Shown here piece after piece: positions 61,261 to 64,000 of a stretch of DNA of 64,000 nt. Source of the DNA: Bin80 sp964291275 (GTDB lineage Bacteria > Bacteroidota > Rhodothermia > Rhodothermales > Bin80). How positions within the stretch are numbered: position 1 is the first letter of the stretch; the number at the start of each line of letters is the position of its first letter. The position numbers and the translations under genes were made by a program. Below the pieces are notes generated by a model. The model searched no databases. It was not told the DNA's origin and was given only the letters and a program-made list of their open reading frames with translations. The stretch spans positions 372,001-436,000 of the forward strand of contig OZ219799.1 in the NCBI GenBank assembly GCA_964291275.2. Direction: 5' to 3'.

Positions 61261-62286
61261 TCAGCACTTTGGACAGGCTCTAGCAGGAACTGCATCGTAA
61301 GCCCAGCGCAGATAGGTTGCTCCCCAAGTAAAACCGCCACCGAAAGCAGCAATCACGATCCGATCTCCTTTTCTGAGTTCATGCTCCCAGTCGTGCAAAC
61401 ACAAGGGGATGGTTGCTGCTGTTGTGTTGCCGTACTTTGAGATATTAAGCATCACACGATCAAGGCCAAGCCCCATGCGTCGGGCTACTGCACCAATGAT
61501 GCGTTGATTTGCCTGATGGGGGACCAAATACCGCACATCGTCGCCTGTGAGGTTGTTGCGCTCCATAATCTCTACGGCTACGTCAGCCATGCCCTTAACC
61601 GCGACCTTGAAGACCGTTCGTCCATCCTGATGAAGGTAGTGCATCTTCCGGTCCACCGTGTCATGGGTGGTCGGATTAAGACTACCTCCCCCCAACATGC
61701 ATAACGACTCCCAACCCCTACCGTCAACATTCAATTCAGAATCTATGAGGCCATACCCTTCGTTGTCTGCCTCCAGCAACACACCGGCTGCACCATCACC
61801 AAAGAGGACACATGTCTTGCGATCGGTGTAATCGGTGATACCGCTCATCTTATCCGAACCAATCACCAATACCTTTGCTGCCCGGCCACTCTCGATCAGT
61901 CCAGCCCCCGTATTAAGCGCAAAAAGAAACCCGCTGCATGCGGCAGACAAATCAAACCCCCAAGCTCCTGTCGCACCGAGTTCGGCCTGAACTAGGCAGG
62001 CTGTTGCCGGAAACGACATATCCGGTGTCACCGTAGCAACAATAATCACATCCAGCTCTTCGGGCGCAATGCCCCGTTTTAGCAAAACCTCTCGCCCGGC
62101 GCGGGCCGCCATGTGGGAAGTCCCTTTACCCTTTTCCTTGAGTATGCGACGCTCCTCGATACCGGTTCTTGACCTGATCCATCGGTCATTGGTATCCACC
62201 ATTTGGCTCAGATCCTTATTGGTCAACCGGGTTTCTGGCACATAGTGACCGACAGCCGTGATTGCTGCACGTGTTACATGGCTCAT
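61261..62286 (-). CDS. fabH: 3-oxoacyl-[acyl-carrier-protein] synthase III
   Basis: 341 residues from the ATG at 62286 (MSHVTRAAITAVGHYVPE); a start 15 codons earlier would overlap plsX. The catalytic cysteine is in FDLSAACSGFLFAL, the histidine in VPHQANQRIIGAVA and the asparagine in NISKYGNTTAATIPL. It condenses acetyl-CoA or branched acyl-CoA with malonyl-ACP to start fatty acid synthesis. The fused branched-chain E1 elsewhere in the window could supply branched primers, but that is inference. Confidence 0.96.
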   Translation of the reverse strand: MSHVTRAAITAVGHYVPETRLTNKDLSQMVDTNDRWIRSRTGIEERRILKEKGKGTSHMAARAGREVLLKRGIAPEELDVIIVATVTPDMSFPATACLVQAELGATGAWGFDLSAACSGFLFALNTGAGLIESGRAAKVLVIGSDKMSGITDYTDRKTCVLFGDGAAGVLLEADNEGYGLIDSELNVDGRGWESLCMLGGGSLNPTTHDTVDRKMHYLHQDGRTVFKVAVKGMADVAVEIMERNNLTGDDVRYLVPHQANQRIIGAVARRMGLGLDRVMLNISKYGNTTAATIPLCLHDWEHELRKGDRIVIAAFGGGFTWGATYLRWAYDAVPARACPKC

Positions 62287-62302
62287 GATCGGAAAAGGTT
62301 TA

Positions 62303-63304
62303 TCAGGGGGCCAGAGCTTTTCGGACCGCATTGGTCAGATTGACTCTTGCGGCCTGTGCAGCCCTGAGCACACACTGCTCCACTGCGCCGGCTGTCGTGT
62401 CCCCGTGCAGAATAAATACTTCACCTTCCACACCCAACAATGGGCTTCCACCTCCGTAGTGCTCAGGATCAAAGCGACGTTTGAGCCCAGAAAAAGCTTT
62501 TTTTAGTGTTTCGATGACGTCTGGATCCGGGTTTAACGATTGCAGGTCCTGCCAGATCATTTCTGGAACTGCCGTTTTGATGCTCTCACTCAACTTGAGG
62601 ATAATATTGCCGACAAACCCGTCACATACAATGACATCTGCTTTCTTGTGTAGAATATCCCGCCCCTCAATGTTGCCGATAAAGTTCAAATCTACGGCAT
62701 TAACCAATAGTTCGTGGGTGGTTCTGACCAACTCATTGCCTTTGGCCGGCTCTTCGCCCACGCTCAACAGACCAATTCGCGGCCGGGCAATATCCATCAT
62801 AACCCCGGCGTAAGCCGATCCCATTTTGGCAAACTGCAGCAGATGTTCCGGGCGACTGTCCATATTGGACCCAACATCCAGAATGGTACAAACGCCACTG
62901 GTAGTTGGGTAGAGTGTGGGAATGGACGGCCGAAACACACCTGGCAGACGTCCCAGCACAAAAAGAGACGCGGCTCCGATGGCCCCGGTATTGCCTGCAC
63001 TTAGGAACGCGTCAGAGCGACCCTCCTTGTAGCTCATGAGCCCAAGGTGAATGGATGAGCGTGGCTTCGTACGAACGGCTGAAACCGGAGAGTCACCCAT
63101 TCCGATGACCTCGGGGGCGTGAACAATACTGACTCCAGGTGGGGCTCCCCAGAGATTGAACACCGGCCCAATCACCTCTTCAGGGCCGTAGAGCTGCACC
63201 TGCAACTTCCCCTCCGAGGCTGCAACGGCCCGCGTAACACCCTCAACAATCACCGCGGGTGCACGATCCCCGCCCATTGCGTCGACTGCTACACGAATCG
63301 CCAT
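62303..63304 (-). CDS. plsX: phosphate acyltransferase PlsX
   Basis: 333 residues. Characteristic blocks: RVAVDAMGGDRAPAVIVEGV at the N-terminus, MGDSPVSAVRTKPRSSIHLGL, DAFLSAGNTGAIGAASLF, LSVGEEPAKGNELV, IGNIEGRDI and DVIVCDGFVGNIILKLSE. It makes acyl phosphate from acyl-ACP for phosphatidic acid synthesis. It follows rpmF, the usual order rpmF-plsX-fabH. Confidence 0.97.
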   Translation of the reverse strand: MAIRVAVDAMGGDRAPAVIVEGVTRAVAASEGKLQVQLYGPEEVIGPVFNLWGAPPGVSIVHAPEVIGMGDSPVSAVRTKPRSSIHLGLMSYKEGRSDAFLSAGNTGAIGAASLFVLGRLPGVFRPSIPTLYPTTSGVCTILDVGSNMDSRPEHLLQFAKMGSAYAGVMMDIARPRIGLLSVGEEPAKGNELVRTTHELLVNAVDLNFIGNIEGRDILHKKADVIVCDGFVGNIILKLSESIKTAVPEMIWQDLQSLNPDPDVIETLKKAFSGLKRRFDPEHYGGGSPLLGVEGEVFILHGDTTAGAVEQCVLRAAQAARVNLTNAVRKALAP

Positions 63305-63343
63305 ATATCTTCAACCCGGTGTCGTGGACAAGCACGTAACCCT

Positions 63344-63535
63344 CTATACGTCGTCTGCCGGTTCTATGATCTGGCGACCGCGATAGGTTCCGCAACTTGG
63401 ACAAATACGATGTCTCAACTTTACGCTGCCGCACTGCCCGCATTCCGTCGTGGTGGGGTTATCAATACCCCCGTAGTATACCGCCCTGCGCTTGCGTGTG
63501 CGTGCCTTTGAGTTTTTTCTTCTGGGATTGGCCAT
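63344..63535 (-). CDS. rpmF: 50S ribosomal protein L32
   Basis: 63 residues: MANPRRKNSKARTRKRRA then ECGQCGSVKLRHRICPSCG, with the CxxC...CxxC zinc-binding form of L32. The C-terminal RGRQIIEPADDV is the usual short tail. It lies 3 bp after the DUF177 gene and 39 bp before plsX. Confidence 0.95.
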   Translation of the reverse strand: MANPRRKNSKARTRKRRAVYYGGIDNPTTTECGQCGSVKLRHRICPSCGTYRGRQIIEPADDV

Positions 63536-63538
63536 TGT

Positions 63539-64000
63539 CTAATATTTGTGAGCATGCTCCTCTCGCATGGCAAGTAAAGCTGACCAACGATGATCAGCTT
63601 CCTCTGCGGGAGCACCAAAACTTGTTTGTATTTGTAATTCCTCCGCCTCTGGTGCCACCTTCCTGATGGGGATGGCCAGCATCAACGCATCACGAGCTAT
63701 ACTGGTTAAATCCAACACCCGCTGTCGGGGCTCCAGTTCAATATGCTCCGTCGTGCCATCCACATCCGGCTCTTGACCACGCGTCAGGAGGTGCAGTTCA
63801 TGAGTATTGCTGATGGGCATTACGAACTCCTGCAGCGTACGATCACATTCCAGGAGAGCATCCGACTGAACCCCAATGATCACACGAAGGGTGTCCTCCG
63901 ACTGCTTAAATTCCAAGTTCACCTGAATCTTGGAGAATATCGCTGGATCCAGATCCAAGTCCGAAGCAACAAGTTCAAATCTCCCACCTTGGGGTGCAGT
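63539..64000 (-). CDS. DUF177/YceD-like protein (partial, N-terminus outside window)
   Basis: The frame is open to the window edge; the last 153 residues are present. Position directly upstream of rpmF and the pattern LVASDLDLDPAIFSKIQVNLEF, ECDRTLQEFVMPI and ending in DHRWSALLAMREEHAHKY fit the DUF177 (YceD) family. In Escherichia coli and plants these have been linked to 23S rRNA or ribosome biogenesis. The four cysteines typical of many members are not present here; only one cysteine (in ECDRTL) is seen. Confidence 0.82.
   Translation of the reverse strand, partial: TAPQGGRFELVASDLDLDPAIFSKIQVNLEFKQSEDTLRVIIGVQSDALLECDRTLQEFVMPISNTHELHLLTRGQEPDVDGTTEHIELEPRQRVLDLTSIARDALMLAIPIRKVAPEAEELQIQTSFGAPAEEADHRWSALLAMREEHAHKY

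Noticed and set aside
1..64000. CRISPR arrays, rRNA operons, prophage and toxin-antitoxin modules
   Set aside because: Looked for regular short repeats, rRNA and typical small gene pairs; none seen.

Overview
The window looks like a piece of the main chromosome of an uncultured Bacteroidota/Rhodothermota-type bacterium of moderate GC content. The supporting signs are a PorV/PorQ-family outer-membrane protein, a type IX secretion (T9SS) C-terminal tail, a fused alpha/beta E1 of the branched-chain 2-oxoacid dehydrogenase, TlpA-like and 6-bladed beta-propeller proteins, starts that mostly lack Shine-Dalgarno sequences, and the order rpmH-rnpA-yidC-mnmE-mnmG-rsmG. A perfect parS site at 51874-51889, inside the start of rsmG, places the right half near the replication origin, although dnaA is not in the window.

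Layout. 1-2400: the end of an ABC transporter solute-binding protein and the C-terminal part of a decayed RND efflux pump. 2400-8300: a CBM48 protein, spmA/spmB, a sulfite-oxidase-like molybdoenzyme with its cytochrome c, uvrC and methylmalonyl-CoA epimerase. 8400-15700: rsmB, a giant DUF6807/PVC-type/HEAT/cytochrome c lipoprotein, a PorV/PorQ protein and mtnA. 15760-23700 is an accessory region: a duplicated outer-membrane protein tail, a T9SS-exported YWTD propeller gene split by an intact IS110-family element, and three overlapping outer-membrane protein genes. 24160-37400: an undecaprenyl sugar-phosphate transferase, fused E1, peroxiredoxin, gatB, a TlpA-like lipoprotein, tpiA, uvrA and two GT4 glycosyltransferases. 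37350-45070: a TPR protein, transposase and gene debris, a 6-bladed propeller, and an MMPL/RND-DUF3047-flippase-like trio. 45170-51900: a MaoC hydratase, recF, murQ, mfd and rsmG. 51900-57540: the origin-proximal mnmG-mnmE-yidC-rnpA-rpmH block. 57680-57840: tRNA-Gly(CCC) and tRNA-Val(TAC). 58000-64000: a DEAD-box helicase and the fatty acid block fabG-fabD-fabH-plsX-rpmF-DUF177, all on the minus strand.

The most informative local structure is the IS110-family insertion. Removing exactly 1509 bp (17508-19016) between two CT dinucleotides restores one open reading frame from signal peptide to T9SS tail. The element carries near-perfect terminal inverted repeats and a 280-bp non-coding stretch downstream of the transposase. 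That stretch contains a long inverted repeat and a segment resembling the target site, which makes it a candidate bridge (seek) RNA locus.
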